Virus record (IMG/VR): IMGVR_UViG_3300027829_000003 | Location: 1-36,517 of that record | Direction: 5' to 3' (one strand) | Source: a virus | DNA length: 36,517 bases | Shown here: positions 22,030 through 30,334 of the stretch, piece by piece | Numbering within the stretch: the first letter of the stretch is position 1 | How the letters are laid out: each line of letters starts with the position of its first letter | Position numbers and translations under genes: made by a program | Notes under the pieces: generated by a model | What the model was told of the DNA's origin: nothing | Databases searched by the model: none | What the model saw: only the letters and a program-made list of their open reading frames with translations

Positions 22030-23334
22030 ATGGTAACAATATTTCCAGCTGAAAAGCGAAAACCTTCATTTTCTGAAAAATTAAGTGGTGCTGTTGGTAC
22101 TGGATTAAATTATTTAAGTGAAAGAGAAAATCAAAAAAAAATAGGGCAACAACTCAAACAATTAACAGATGAAGATATTTCTGCACTTCAACCTGATATT
22201 CAAAAAGAAGTTCTTAAATATAGCTCGAAGGGCAAGCAAGAATCAGCTGAAACAGCAAGGAAATTACAAAGAGAACAAGTAGAAGATGAAATTGCAAATG
22301 AAGCTATTTTTAAATTAACAGGCCAAGATTTATCAGGTTTACCCAGAGATATGCAGAAAGCATTTGTACAACAATTTGCCAGAACTCCAGATTTTCAAAA
22401 TGTCAGACAAGCTTTAAAAAAATCAGGAGCATCTGAGGAAGATGCTGATTTATATACCTATCTTACAATAGGTGGACAAACAGCACTAGTTAAAGACCTT
22501 TTGGAAAAACAAAAAAGAGCAGGAAATATAGGACAAAAACTTCCAGGATCAACAGAAGAACAAGAATTTGTACCTTCAGAAGAAGAAATGACTAGCTCTG
22601 AAGAAAAACCTATTTCTGAAAGAAAAACAATTTACAATGAATTAGATGATTTTATAAAAAAACAAGATATTGGATTGATACCTTCAGAAAAAATAGCTAG
22701 AGGAAAAGAAAGATTTGATACAGGTTTAAAACAATATCAGGAAGCAAGTACCAAACTTCGAGGATTGTCTACTGACAAATCTAGATTAGAAATATTAGAA
22801 GATTTAAATAAAACCGATAAATTGCCAAAAGGCTTGGGTAGAATAGCTGTAGATAACGAAGGTAATTTAAGATGGCAAACTGCAGCATTAGCTTCTCCTG
22901 AAGCTCAAAGATATGTAAAAATATTAAATGAATTTTCTTCTTCAGCTAAAGATACATTTGGATCTAGGGTAACAAATTTTGATTTGTCACAATATCTTAA
23001 ACGGTTTCCTACCTTATTGAATAGCAAGGAAGGCCGTCGACAATTACTTCAGCAAATGAAAATTGTAAATGACATAAATTCTGTTTATTACAAGAATTTG
23101 AAAGATGTCTATGATAAATCTGGTGGCGTAAGAAACATAGATGCGGATGTATCTGAAAGATATGCTGAAAGATTATCTGAGAGGGAAATAAATAAACTCA
23201 CTCAGAAATTTAAAGAAATTGGAGAATTTGAAAGTAAACCAAGTGCTTTAGAATTCAAAGGAAGAAAAATCAGAGATAAAAAAACAGGTGAAGTTCTCAT
23301 AAGCGATGGAGAAAACTGGATTCCAAAGGAGTAA
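22030..23334 (+). CDS. Internal virion/ejection protein candidate (434 aa)
   Basis: ATG with AGGTGA upstream. Almost entirely helical and charged, with coiled-coil-prone segments. A block near 295-350 (SSSAKDTFGSRVTNFDLSQYLKRF, then LNSKEGRRQLLQQM) recalls conserved phage internal-protein sequences that I have seen next to tail hub genes. The C-terminus ends KGRKIRDKKTGEVLISDGENWIPK, a short beta tail. Lysine-rich and without a membrane segment. Likely ejected or internal to the head. A lytic enzyme motif is not seen. Confidence 0.65.
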   Translation: MVTIFPAEKRKPSFSEKLSGAVGTGLNYLSERENQKKIGQQLKQLTDEDISALQPDIQKEVLKYSSKGKQESAETARKLQREQVEDEIANEAIFKLTGQDLSGLPRDMQKAFVQQFARTPDFQNVRQALKKSGASEEDADLYTYLTIGGQTALVKDLLEKQKRAGNIGQKLPGSTEEQEFVPSEEEMTSSEEKPISERKTIYNELDDFIKKQDIGLIPSEKIARGKERFDTGLKQYQEASTKLRGLSTDKSRLEILEDLNKTDKLPKGLGRIAVDNEGNLRWQTAALASPEAQRYVKILNEFSSSAKDTFGSRVTNFDLSQYLKRFPTLLNSKEGRRQLLQQMKIVNDINSVYYKNLKDVYDKSGGVRNIDADVSERYAERLSEREINKLTQKFKEIGEFESKPSALEFKGRKIRDKKTGEVLISDGENWIPKE

Positions 23335-23336
23335 TT

Positions 23337-24596
23337 ATGCCTTATGAATTAATGGAAGAAGAACCAGAAAGTGGTATTTTATCTTATGGTAAAGAAGCAT
23401 TAAGACATGGAGCAAGAACTGCTTCAGATATAACTACACAGGTTATTGGATTTCCAGGAGATGTTTTTTCATTAATAAATGAATATATAGCTAAACCTAC
23501 AACAGAATTTATCACAGGAAAAGAAGGTTTACCATACGAAAAAACATTATTAGGAAAAGTTCTTCCAACAACAGAAACTCATAGAAAAGGACTTCAAGAA
23601 GCCACAGGTGAATTTCTTAAACCTCAAAATGAAGTTGAAAAATTCGTCACCAATGTTGTCGATGATGCGACTCTTTTGTTAAGTCCAACGAAAATAGCTT
23701 CAAAAGGTATAAAACTAGGAACAAATATATTTAAGAGTTTAGCCAAATCAATTGGAGCCAATCTCGCTGGAGAATCGGCAAAGGAAATTTCAGGAAGTGA
23801 AGGCGCAGGGGTAGCAACAAAAGCAGGTTCTTTATTCATGTTGTCCTTATTAGATCAAAAATCAGCAGCAAAACATGTAGCTGATTTATATAAGATTGCC
23901 GATGAGAATCTAACTTCAAATGCTAAAACAGGAGCAATAAAGTTAGATAAACAATTAAATTCACTGGAAAGATCTCTTACCAAAGATAGGCCTCGAGGAA
24001 ATTTATCTGCACCTGAAAAATTTGTCGTCGATCAAGTTGATAAAGTAAAAAATTTGATAAAAGATGGAGAAATAAGCGTTGAACAAGCTATTGCGCAGAA
24101 AAGGAGCTTAAATAAGGAATTAGCAACTCTTTACAAAGAAGTTCCAGGAAAGAAAGAACAAAGATCTGTAAAAGATTTAGCTAAACAAATCAATGGTTAC
24201 TTAAATTCCGCCATTGAAGACTATGGGAAAAAAAATCCTAGATTTTATGGACCTTACAAAAAAGCTAATGAAGCTTTTGGAACATTGGCTTCTTCAAACT
24301 GGGTTTCTAGTTGGATAGAAAATAATATAGTTCAGCATCCTGTAACCACTGGTTTAATGCATGTTCTCATGCCAGTAGGTACAGCAACAGCTACAGCAAC
24401 TTCCTTAATGGCTCCTTATCAAGCCGCAAAAATAAGTTATAGGATAGCGAAATCTCCTACATTAGCAAAAATTTATGCTAAAATTGTCAATTCTGCAGTC
24501 AAAGAAGATTCAAAAGTATTCAATAAGTATTTGAAGCAACTAGACGAAAAACTTCAAGAAGAAGAAAACGAAGATCGATATGAATTTATCGACTAA
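23337..24596 (+). CDS. Internal virion protein with hydrophobic segments (419 aa)
   Basis: ATG two bases after the previous stop, with AAAGGAG upstream. The N-terminal half includes amphipathic sequence (ASKGIKLGTNIFKSLAKSIGANLAG) and a short hydrophobic stretch (GSLFMLSLL). The C-terminal part contains VTTGLMHVLMPVGTATATATSLMAPYQAA (about 335-365), also rather hydrophobic, before a charged tail. These fit a protein that enters the cell envelope during DNA ejection. Its end overlaps the stop of the leftward gene by three bases. The family is not named. Confidence 0.6.
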   Translation: MPYELMEEEPESGILSYGKEALRHGARTASDITTQVIGFPGDVFSLINEYIAKPTTEFITGKEGLPYEKTLLGKVLPTTETHRKGLQEATGEFLKPQNEVEKFVTNVVDDATLLLSPTKIASKGIKLGTNIFKSLAKSIGANLAGESAKEISGSEGAGVATKAGSLFMLSLLDQKSAAKHVADLYKIADENLTSNAKTGAIKLDKQLNSLERSLTKDRPRGNLSAPEKFVVDQVDKVKNLIKDGEISVEQAIAQKRSLNKELATLYKEVPGKKEQRSVKDLAKQINGYLNSAIEDYGKKNPRFYGPYKKANEAFGTLASSNWVSSWIENNIVQHPVTTGLMHVLMPVGTATATATSLMAPYQAAKISYRIAKSPTLAKIYAKIVNSAVKEDSKVFNKYLKQLDEKLQEEENEDRYEFID

Positions 24597-24733
24597 AATG
24601 GAGGAAATCCATTCCACTTATTCATTTCTTCTTCTTCTTCCTTCAGAGTTACCGTATTGTAATAAAAAAGATAAATAATGACTGGTATACTCAAAATATG
24701 GCCTAAAATAATGAGTTCAAAAAATGTCCACAT
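24593..24733 (-). CDS. Small membrane protein (46 aa)
   Basis: Leftward ORF with ATG 24733 and GGAG 9 bases upstream. One strongly hydrophobic helix fills residues 3-25 (WTFFELIILGHILSIPVIIY), followed by a charged segment with five consecutive glutamates (LKEEEEEMNKW). N-out or N-in topology cannot be told. It lies one base beyond the stop of the next leftward gene and its own stop overlaps the end of the rightward gene. Third gene of a leftward trio of small membrane proteins; holin-like size. Confidence 0.55.
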   Translation of the reverse strand: MWTFFELIILGHILSIPVIIYLFYYNTVTLKEEEEEMNKWNGFPPF

Positions 24734-24734
24734 A

Positions 24735-24947
24735 TTATTTCTTCTCCGAATGATAATAAATCATATGGGCTTTGAATTCAGCATCAGCTCTTTCCATTTT
24801 TCCATGAAAATCTTTTATTTCCTGGTGAATTCCTCGTATTTCTTCTCTCATACCATTATGTAAAGAAATACTAACACCAAAAAAAGTTAGCATAATTATT
24901 AAGTTTGATCCTATGATCGTTAAAACTTGAACCCATGTTTCTGTCAT
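24735..24947 (-). CDS. Small membrane/coiled-coil protein, copy A
   Basis: 70 residues: N-terminal transmembrane helix (VQVLTIIGSNLIIMLTFFGVSI, about 6-27), then a charged coiled coil ending DFHGKMERADAEFKAHMIYYHSEKK. The C-terminal 25 residues are nearly identical to the neighbouring leftward gene, and the DNA is about 88-90% identical over about 80 bases. ATG 24947 overlaps the preceding stop (TAATG). A tandem duplication is evident. Candidate holin or membrane-assembly factor; also resembles a third protein at 32911. Confidence 0.65.
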   Translation of the reverse strand: MTETWVQVLTIIGSNLIIMLTFFGVSISLHNGMREEIRGIHQEIKDFHGKMERADAEFKAHMIYYHSEKK

Positions 24948-25027
24948 TATTTCTTCTCCGAATGATAATAAATCATATGAGTTTTGAATTCAGCATCAAT
25001 TCTTTCCATTTTTCCATGAAAGTCTTT
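24735..25027. repeat. Imperfect direct repeat from duplicated membrane genes
   Basis: About 80 bases at 24735-24815 recur at 24947-25027 with only scattered substitutions (both begin TTATTTCTTCTCCGAATGAT). The repeats are the 3' parts of the two leftward genes, 212 bases apart, so the gene was duplicated in tandem. Confidence 0.85.
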
Positions 25028-25153
25028 CATTTCTTCTTGAATAGATCTAATAATTTCTCTTATTTCTTGTTGGTCATGTCTAGCTTCTGATCTAGCCCAA
25101 ATGAAAAGAGCTAAATTCGATCCTAGTATTATTAAAATTTGTAACCATTCCAT
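24947..25153 (-). CDS. Small membrane/coiled-coil protein, copy B
   Basis: About 68 residues from ATG 25153 (MEWLQILIILGSNLALFIWARSE), chosen over the upstream ATG 25183 because it starts just before the transmembrane helix and aligns with copy A. The coiled coil ends DFHGKMERIDAEFKTHMIYYHSEKK. It is the first gene of the leftward trio. A TTGTCA element and A/T-rich -10-like sequences (TATGCT) exist in the 130 bases upstream on the minus strand, but no convincing promoter is defined. Confidence 0.65.
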   Translation of the reverse strand: MEWLQILIILGSNLALFIWARSEARHDQQEIREIIRSIQEEMKDFHGKMERIDAEFKTHMIYYHSEKK

Positions 25154-25281
25154 AATTTTCTCTTTTCCCATAAAGCATAGCATATTTTGTCTAATCGCAT
25201 AAGTCCTAATCTTTTCTTAAATTTTTCTGTATTTTTATCCTGGTAGAATTTAAATTTTAATTTGACAACAAGGAGATATTT

Positions 25282-27045
25282 ATGGGTTTTCAACCTGGGG
25301 CAAATTTATATACACAAGGTTTTGGGTCACGTCCTGAAAGTGTAGAAGTCCCACATTTAGACGTGAGGGCACCTGCAACAACGGATGTAAATTATCCATT
25401 AGGAAAATCTTGGATCGATACTGTTGCCCAAGATGCATATATCCTTGTTGGTTTAAGTTCAGCAGGGGGCACTCTTGCGGCTACCTGGGTCAATGATGCT
25501 GTCGCTGGTGGGGCCTTAAACACTTTATCAGATCAGTCAGCAGTGATAGTTAATCCTGCATCTAACAATATTCAATTGAATGGAACAGGAAGCGAAATCA
25601 CAACAACAGCAGGCGTGGGAGAAATAACCTTTTCTCTTCCTAGTACAATGGTTACGCCAGGTTCTCTTCAAGTAACAGGTTTGCTTACAGGCGATGCTGG
25701 AGCCACTTTAAATACAGCAGGAACAGCAATCAATATTGCCACTGACTCGGATACATCCGCTGTAAATATTGGTACAACTGGTATTCGGACAATAACTGTA
25801 GGAACAGATGGTTCTACATTAAATCTCGATAATGCAGCTACTCAAACCAATGCATCTGCTGTAAATATATTGAGCGGCGTAACACCAGCATCCAGCCAAA
25901 CATTAACGATTATGTCAGGTGTTGCATCTGCTGGCACACAAGCAGTAGCAATTTTAGGTGGCGCTAATACAACAGGGAGTCAAAACTTCTCTGTCTTTAA
26001 TGGTGCAATTAATGGAGCTACAGACACTATAAACTTCTTCAATGGGACAATTGCTTCAGGAACAAATGCATTCGATCTATTTTCAGGTGCTCCTTCCGGA
26101 GGAACAAATACTGTAAATATATTTGCTGGTGCTGCGACAGGCGGAACTAATGCATTCAATCTGTTCTCTAATAATGGTGCTACTCATTTGGGAACAGTTA
26201 AAATAAATACTGGAACAGGCGCTGCACATGTCTTGACTGTAGGTTCAACTGCGGCTGGGAATATGACATTTACTCAAGCCTCTGGAAGTACATTTGCTAT
26301 AGTTGGTAGTGCAGGAACGATAAATGTTGGGCATGATGCTGCTGCAAATACGATCAATCTAGGATCTACATCTGGTGGTACAATGACCATTGCGATGGCA
26401 ACTGCGATAAATGTTCAAGGTGCTGTTGGTTGTGCTATTACTATAGGAGCAACTGCACAAACTGGAAATATTGTAATTGGAACATCTTCTGCAACAAATA
26501 TAGTCACAGTAAGCAATGGAGCAGGTGCTTCTACACTTACAATGGCTGGTGGAAATGGTGGAAATACTGTTGCGATAAATGGAGGTACTGGTACCAACGT
26601 AACTCAAATTGCTCATGGAAATGCCACCAACACAGTATCTATTGCAGACGGAGCTACAGGTGTTAATACAGTTAACATTGGGACGACTAACTCTACTTCT
26701 ACTACAAATATTAAAGCTGGTTCTGGAAATGTAAACGTATCAGGGAATACAAGTTTAACTGGAAATTTAACTTTAACCACAGCAGGAAATAAACTTTTAA
26801 TTGCAGCCACAAGTTCAGCGACATGTTCTGCCGGAACTTTTGTTCTTGGTGGAGGAGCAACAACAACAGTAGCAAATAGTGCAGTAACGGCAAATTCTAT
26901 CATTTTTTTAACTACACAGACATTAGGAACAGTAGTGGTAGCATCAACACTCGCTGTAACTTCAATTGTTGCGTCTACACATTTTGTTGTTACTCCGTCT
27001 GTTAGTACAGATACATCTACGATAGCTTATTTAATTATAAATTAA
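25282..27045 (+). CDS. Tail fibre protein, beta-helical
   Basis: 587 residues, ATG with AAGGAG 7 bases upstream. The N-terminal 50-60 residues contain DVNYPLGKSWIDTVAQDAY, also found in modified form in the fibre at 27348. From about 65 onward the protein is an array of short Gly/Ala/Thr/Asn-rich repeats (AVNIGTTG, VNILSGVT, TNTVNIFAGA, TINLGSTSGG) typical of triple-stranded beta-helices and trimeric fibres. Composition is extremely rich in Thr, Ala, Gly and Asn. It is a receptor-binding or appendage protein. No cysteine-rich or catalytic site is seen. Confidence 0.8.
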   Translation: MGFQPGANLYTQGFGSRPESVEVPHLDVRAPATTDVNYPLGKSWIDTVAQDAYILVGLSSAGGTLAATWVNDAVAGGALNTLSDQSAVIVNPASNNIQLNGTGSEITTTAGVGEITFSLPSTMVTPGSLQVTGLLTGDAGATLNTAGTAINIATDSDTSAVNIGTTGIRTITVGTDGSTLNLDNAATQTNASAVNILSGVTPASSQTLTIMSGVASAGTQAVAILGGANTTGSQNFSVFNGAINGATDTINFFNGTIASGTNAFDLFSGAPSGGTNTVNIFAGAATGGTNAFNLFSNNGATHLGTVKINTGTGAAHVLTVGSTAAGNMTFTQASGSTFAIVGSAGTINVGHDAAANTINLGSTSGGTMTIAMATAINVQGAVGCAITIGATAQTGNIVIGTSSATNIVTVSNGAGASTLTMAGGNGGNTVAINGGTGTNVTQIAHGNATNTVSIADGATGVNTVNIGTTNSTSTTNIKAGSGNVNVSGNTSLTGNLTLTTAGNKLLIAATSSATCSAGTFVLGGGATTTVANSAVTANSIIFLTTQTLGTVVVASTLAVTSIVASTHFVVTPSVSTDTSTIAYLIIN

Positions 27046-27055
27046 AGAAAAACAA

Positions 27056-27271
27056 ATGATCAAACAACAAGTAATTTTGGAAGTAAAAAGAGACGAGAGA
27101 ATTTATCAATTGCATTTACCAGCAAATAGTCCTCTCGGTGAAGTTCATGACATTCTTTTTCAAATGCGTTCTTATATCGTTGAACAGATCAATGAATCTT
27201 TAAAAATTGATCAGCCTAAAGAAAATCAAAAGACTTCACAGGAAGAATCTAAAATCGAGGAAATTTCTTAA
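27056..27271 (+). CDS. Small hypothetical protein (71 aa)
   Basis: ATG 8 bases after the fibre gene, with only an A-rich weak ribosome site. It has a beta-then-helix pattern: VILEVKRDERIYQLHLPANSPLGEVHDILFQMRSYIVEQINE, then a charged tail. It may be a fibre chaperone or attachment protein because of its place between two fibres; similar short genes sit between fibre genes in phages. No family is recognised. It is coupled to the next tiny ORF by TAATG. Confidence 0.6.
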   Translation: MIKQQVILEVKRDERIYQLHLPANSPLGEVHDILFQMRSYIVEQINESLKIDQPKENQKTSQEESKIEEIS

Positions 27272-27348
27272 TGTCTTATGCATCAGGAATGGCTTGGGAA
27301 ATTTTAAAAAGTGTGAGTTGTACAATATTTTCTAGAGGCATTAATTAG
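27271..27348 (+). CDS. Very small ORF between fibre genes (25 aa)
   Basis: ATG overlaps the preceding TAA (TAATG), and its TAG overlaps the next start (TAGTG), so it links two genes with perfect overlaps. It encodes MSYASGMAWEILKSVSCTIF and five more residues. The linked overlaps suggest that it is translated, at least to carry ribosomes to the GTG start. The peptide itself has no known role. Confidence 0.45.
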   Translation: MSYASGMAWEILKSVSCTIFSRGIN

Positions 27349-28202
27349 TGCAACCATCCATCCAAGGAAATGGGCCTATCAGCAATGAATTTTATTCAAT
27401 TGCAAATGGAACATCTTCTTCTGATCCATTCATCACTGTTTTTTCTAATAGAGATCCTACTCAATATGATTTCAATTATCCTATCAAAAAAAGATGGATC
27501 AATCTTGTATTAGTCAAAGAATGGATTCTACAGAGTTTTAGTAATGTCACTAGTCAAACTCTTGCTAATTGGTTATTACTTGCTTCAGGTGGAGCGGTTG
27601 TGTCGTTTGAAGTAGATAAAGCTGTTGCACCTGGCGTTGAACCAGTGACCGCAAATGCTGGAGTAGTCAACTTTGGCGAATCATTTGCAACGCATATTCC
27701 AATCGCCACAGGTACAAATGCTGCCGGATATCTGACTGTAACTAGAGCTCTACATGAGATGGGAATCGAATTACAACTAACAGGAAGCAATCCTGCTGTA
27801 TCCACTCCTAATAATTTTGGAATAGCCCAATTCGATGCTAATCAATTTACAGTGACTAATGGTTTTGTTCAAATAACCAATTTCACTACTACGCATTATA
27901 CTGCTATTACACATAATGGAACAAATCCATCACCTTATACAGTAACGGCTATAGATGAATATATTTCTTGTGACACAACGGCTTCTACAGCTGGAACGAT
28001 AACTGTTTTGCTTCCAAATGCGCCGACGACTTTAAGAGAATTTACAATCAAAGATAGGACTGGAGGAGCATCAACAAATCATATATTTATTACTACCGTA
28101 GGTGGTGCTGTAACAATTGATGGACAAACAACGTACACTATGGCAGGAAATTATGATTCTATTAATTTATTGTTTAACGGTACTTCATATGAGATTTACT
28201 AA
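27348..28202 (+). CDS. Tail fibre/spike protein (284 aa)
   Basis: GTG start overlapping the tiny ORF's TAG, with AGAGG about 10 bases upstream. Residues about 38-60 (DPTQYDFNYPIKKRWINLV) resemble the N-terminal segment of the fibre at 25282, indicating a shared adaptor or docking domain. The middle is beta-rich. The C-terminal 90 residues (YISCDTTASTAGTITVLLPNA...NHIFITTVGGAVTIDGQTTYT) resemble the head-binding or end domain of tail fibres. It overlaps the next gene (TAATG). Confidence 0.7.
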   Translation: MQPSIQGNGPISNEFYSIANGTSSSDPFITVFSNRDPTQYDFNYPIKKRWINLVLVKEWILQSFSNVTSQTLANWLLLASGGAVVSFEVDKAVAPGVEPVTANAGVVNFGESFATHIPIATGTNAAGYLTVTRALHEMGIELQLTGSNPAVSTPNNFGIAQFDANQFTVTNGFVQITNFTTTHYTAITHNGTNPSPYTVTAIDEYISCDTTASTAGTITVLLPNAPTTLREFTIKDRTGGASTNHIFITTVGGAVTIDGQTTYTMAGNYDSINLLFNGTSYEIY

Positions 28203-29503
28203 TGGCTTATAGAAATTACAGTGTAGCCAATGGATTTATCGTCGATAAACTTGGTAATGGAGATTTCACTACTATAGCTTCTGCGCTTACTGCAGCAACT
28301 TCAGATGACACCATTTTCATTAGACCCGGAACTTATACAGAAAATCTTACTCTTGTTGTTGGAGTCAATTTGACAGCATTTGAATCTGATGCGGCAGGAG
28401 GTACTGTTATTATCAACGGAAATTGTACATTGAGCACAGCTGGCACTGTTACGATTAGTGGAATTGAACTTCAAACCAATAGTGCTAACAACATCACTGT
28501 ATCAGGTTCTGCAGCATCAATCTTAAATTTAATTAATTGCAATATAAATTGTTTAAATAACACAGGGATTTCTTTTTCTTCATCCAGCGGGAGTTCTGTA
28601 ATAAACGTAAACAATTGTACTGGAAATTTAGGAACAACAGGCATCGCTCTATTTGCACATAGTGCAGCTGGAAATTTAATTTTTACTGGGTGTAGTATTA
28701 CTAATACTGGAGCTTCTACGACAGCTTCAACTTGCTCTTCTGGATTAATAAGTTTGGTTAGTACACTCATAAAAAGCCCAATTACAACTTCATCGACAGG
28801 TGTCATTGCGACTCTACAATCAAGTATAGATCCTGGAGCATTTAATACGACTGCATTAACACATGGTGGATCTTCTGCATCCAATGTTAATTTTACTACA
28901 TTTGGAAGTGGAACAGCTTCTGCTGTATCCATAAGTACTACATTGACTATGATTAAATGTTCAATAAATTCCACAAATGCTACTGCAGTAGTTACGGGTG
29001 GTGGGACCATAAATTATCAGTCAATGACTTTTTCAAATTCAGGAACAGTAATTAATACTACTACTCAAACCAATAGCGGTACATTGATTGGTTCAAAGAA
29101 TACAGCTCCATCATCTGGATTTTTAGGACAACAAATAAGAGCTACTGTAGTTCAAGGGTCGGCATCTCCATTAATGAATAATACTGGGCTTAATGTAACT
29201 TCCATTAATTTAACTGCGGGCGTATGGGATGTAACTGGTATTATAGGATTTATTGGAACTCCTACAGGAGGAACTCAAACAAATGCCTCTGTCAATACAA
29301 CTTCAGCAACGTTAGGAATAATAGGAGATAATGCGGTTCAATCTCCAACACTTTCAACTGGTACCAGTGATTATTATCTTACAGTTCCTAGTTATCGCAT
29401 TGTCATAAGTTCCACAACTCCAGTTTATTTAGTAGCTGCAGCTCTTTTCTCAGGAGGTGCAATAAGTGCTTATGGACGTATTTCAGCTACACGTGTAGGT
29501 TAA
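28202..29503 (+). CDS. Tail spike with right-handed beta-helix and C1q-like end
   Basis: 433 residues. GDFTTIASALTAATSDDTIFIRPGTYTENLTLVVGVNLTAF (about 19-60) is the standard opening of pectate-lyase-like right-handed beta-helices. Repeated coils follow with conserved Asn/Cys rungs (LINCNINCLNNTG). The C-terminal 130 residues (GQQIRATVVQGSASPLMNN...YYLTVPSYRIVISSTTPVYLV...AYGRISATRVG) have the pattern of a C1q/TNF-like trimeric jelly roll. Likely a trimeric receptor-binding spike. Cleavage residues are not evident. Confidence 0.75.
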   Translation: MAYRNYSVANGFIVDKLGNGDFTTIASALTAATSDDTIFIRPGTYTENLTLVVGVNLTAFESDAAGGTVIINGNCTLSTAGTVTISGIELQTNSANNITVSGSAASILNLINCNINCLNNTGISFSSSSGSSVINVNNCTGNLGTTGIALFAHSAAGNLIFTGCSITNTGASTTASTCSSGLISLVSTLIKSPITTSSTGVIATLQSSIDPGAFNTTALTHGGSSASNVNFTTFGSGTASAVSISTTLTMIKCSINSTNATAVVTGGGTINYQSMTFSNSGTVINTTTQTNSGTLIGSKNTAPSSGFLGQQIRATVVQGSASPLMNNTGLNVTSINLTAGVWDVTGIIGFIGTPTGGTQTNASVNTTSATLGIIGDNAVQSPTLSTGTSDYYLTVPSYRIVISSTTPVYLVAAALFSGGAISAYGRISATRVG

Positions 29504-29649
29504 AATTGATCAATACATTTTATTTTAATATTTTCATCTAAGGTATAATGCAAATAAATGATCCATGAAAAAAATAAAATTATTAAAGACAGAGAGAACA
29601 GAATAAATTTACATTTCATATTATAAATTTACCAGCAAGAGGTTTATGC
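29504..29649 (+). promoter_or_regulatory. Intergenic region with -10 promoter element
   Basis: No gene seen. TATAAT at 29544-29549 is followed by about 100 AT-rich bases before the next gene. There is no good -35 upstream. It could start the small basic-protein unit (29650-30316). Confidence 0.4.
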
Positions 29650-29793
29650 ATGCCACTCCTTAAAGGAAAAAAGAATATAGGAAAAAACATTAAAGAAGAA
29701 GAAAAAACTCATCCTCATAAACAAGCTGTAGCTATAGCGTTAGATGTCGCCAGACGTGGTGGAGCAAAAATTCCTAAGAAGAAAGGAAAATGA
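29650..29793 (+). CDS. Small basic phage protein (47 aa)
   Basis: ATG 29650 has AGAGG about 8 bases upstream. It encodes MPLLKGKKNIGKNIKEEEKT followed by HPHKQAVAIALDVARRGGAKIPKKKGK. HPxKQAVAIAL in a basic frame is a widespread small phage and bacterial protein pattern. It ends TGA one base before the next ATG. Function unknown. First of a cluster of tiny Lys-rich genes. Confidence 0.75.
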   Translation: MPLLKGKKNIGKNIKEEEKTHPHKQAVAIALDVARRGGAKIPKKKGK

Positions 29794-29794
29794 G

Positions 29795-29977
29795 ATGCAC
29801 AAAAAAATTATGAAAAAAGCTGCAAAAGCATTGGAAAAAGACGAAAAACATTATGAAAAAGAAGCTAAGCATGCGAAGTCTAAAATAAAGAAAAAACATG
29901 AACTTATCGAGGCTAAGGAAGCTAAATTAGCTTCTAAAGATTTAAAAAAACGTGTTAAGAAAGCTCACGAATATTAA
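29795..29977 (+). CDS. Lysine-rich helical protein (60 aa)
   Basis: The frame opens at 29744 inside the previous gene, but ATG 29795 has AAGGAAA upstream and is preferred. The protein (HKKIMKKAAKALEKDEKHYE...) is a single charged helix of Lys, Glu and Ala. It may bind DNA or neutralise charge in the head. It is coupled to the previous gene. No family. Confidence 0.6.
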   Translation: MHKKIMKKAAKALEKDEKHYEKEAKHAKSKIKKKHELIEAKEAKLASKDLKKRVKKAHEY

Positions 29978-29985
29978 GATTTTTT

Positions 29986-30165
29986 ATGGTATATTCTTGT
30001 ACAGTTAGTGATGGACAGCTTTGCGATAAAGTCATTGAACTTAATTTTCAAGGATATACCGTTACTAAATCAAAATTGTTAGCAGATAGAGTTCACAAAA
30101 TTTATTATACAGTTTATGAAAAAAAGGAGAATTTATTTTATGCTAAAACATCATTCAAAACATGA
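29986..30165 (+). CDS. Small hypothetical protein (59 aa)
   Basis: ATG 29986 without a clear ribosome site, reading MVYSCTVSDGQLCDKVIELN and on to KENLFYAKTSFKT. The strand-rich pattern (VIELNFQGYTVTKSKLLADRVHKIYYTVYEKKENLFY) looks coding. The last 26 bases overlap the next gene. It could be a short beta domain with two cysteines. Confidence 0.4.
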   Translation: MVYSCTVSDGQLCDKVIELNFQGYTVTKSKLLADRVHKIYYTVYEKKENLFYAKTSFKT

Positions 30166-30316
30166 AGAAGAAGTAAAAAGTGGCGAGCATTCCCATGCAC
30201 ATCATAAAAAAATGCATGATCACCATATGTCCGAAGCTAAGAAACATGCTTCACATCTTCATAAGATGGCTAAACATAGTTCAAAAAGTCACATGAAGAA
30301 AAATTCTGGAAAATAA
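30140..30316 (+). CDS. His/Lys-rich protein (58 aa)
   Basis: ATG 30140, with AAGGAG 8 bases upstream, is preferred over ATG 30116. The sequence is about a quarter histidine and a quarter lysine (HHSKHEEEVKSGEHSHAHHK...). Low-complexity proteins like this may bind metal or nucleic acid. It overlaps the previous ORF. Unknown function. Confidence 0.55.
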   Translation: MLKHHSKHEEEVKSGEHSHAHHKKMHDHHMSEAKKHASHLHKMAKHSSKSHMKKNSGK

Positions 30317-30334
30317 TATTTTTATAGGGGAAAT

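Noticed and set aside
26359-26903. Several ORFs on both strands in the fibre gene
   Set aside because: Low-complexity repeats open all frames; the rightward fibre frame explains the sequence.
28471-29010. 179-codon leftward ORF inside the spike gene
   Set aside because: Antisense of a repetitive Thr/Ser/Asn-rich gene; the Val/Pro-rich product is a composition artefact.
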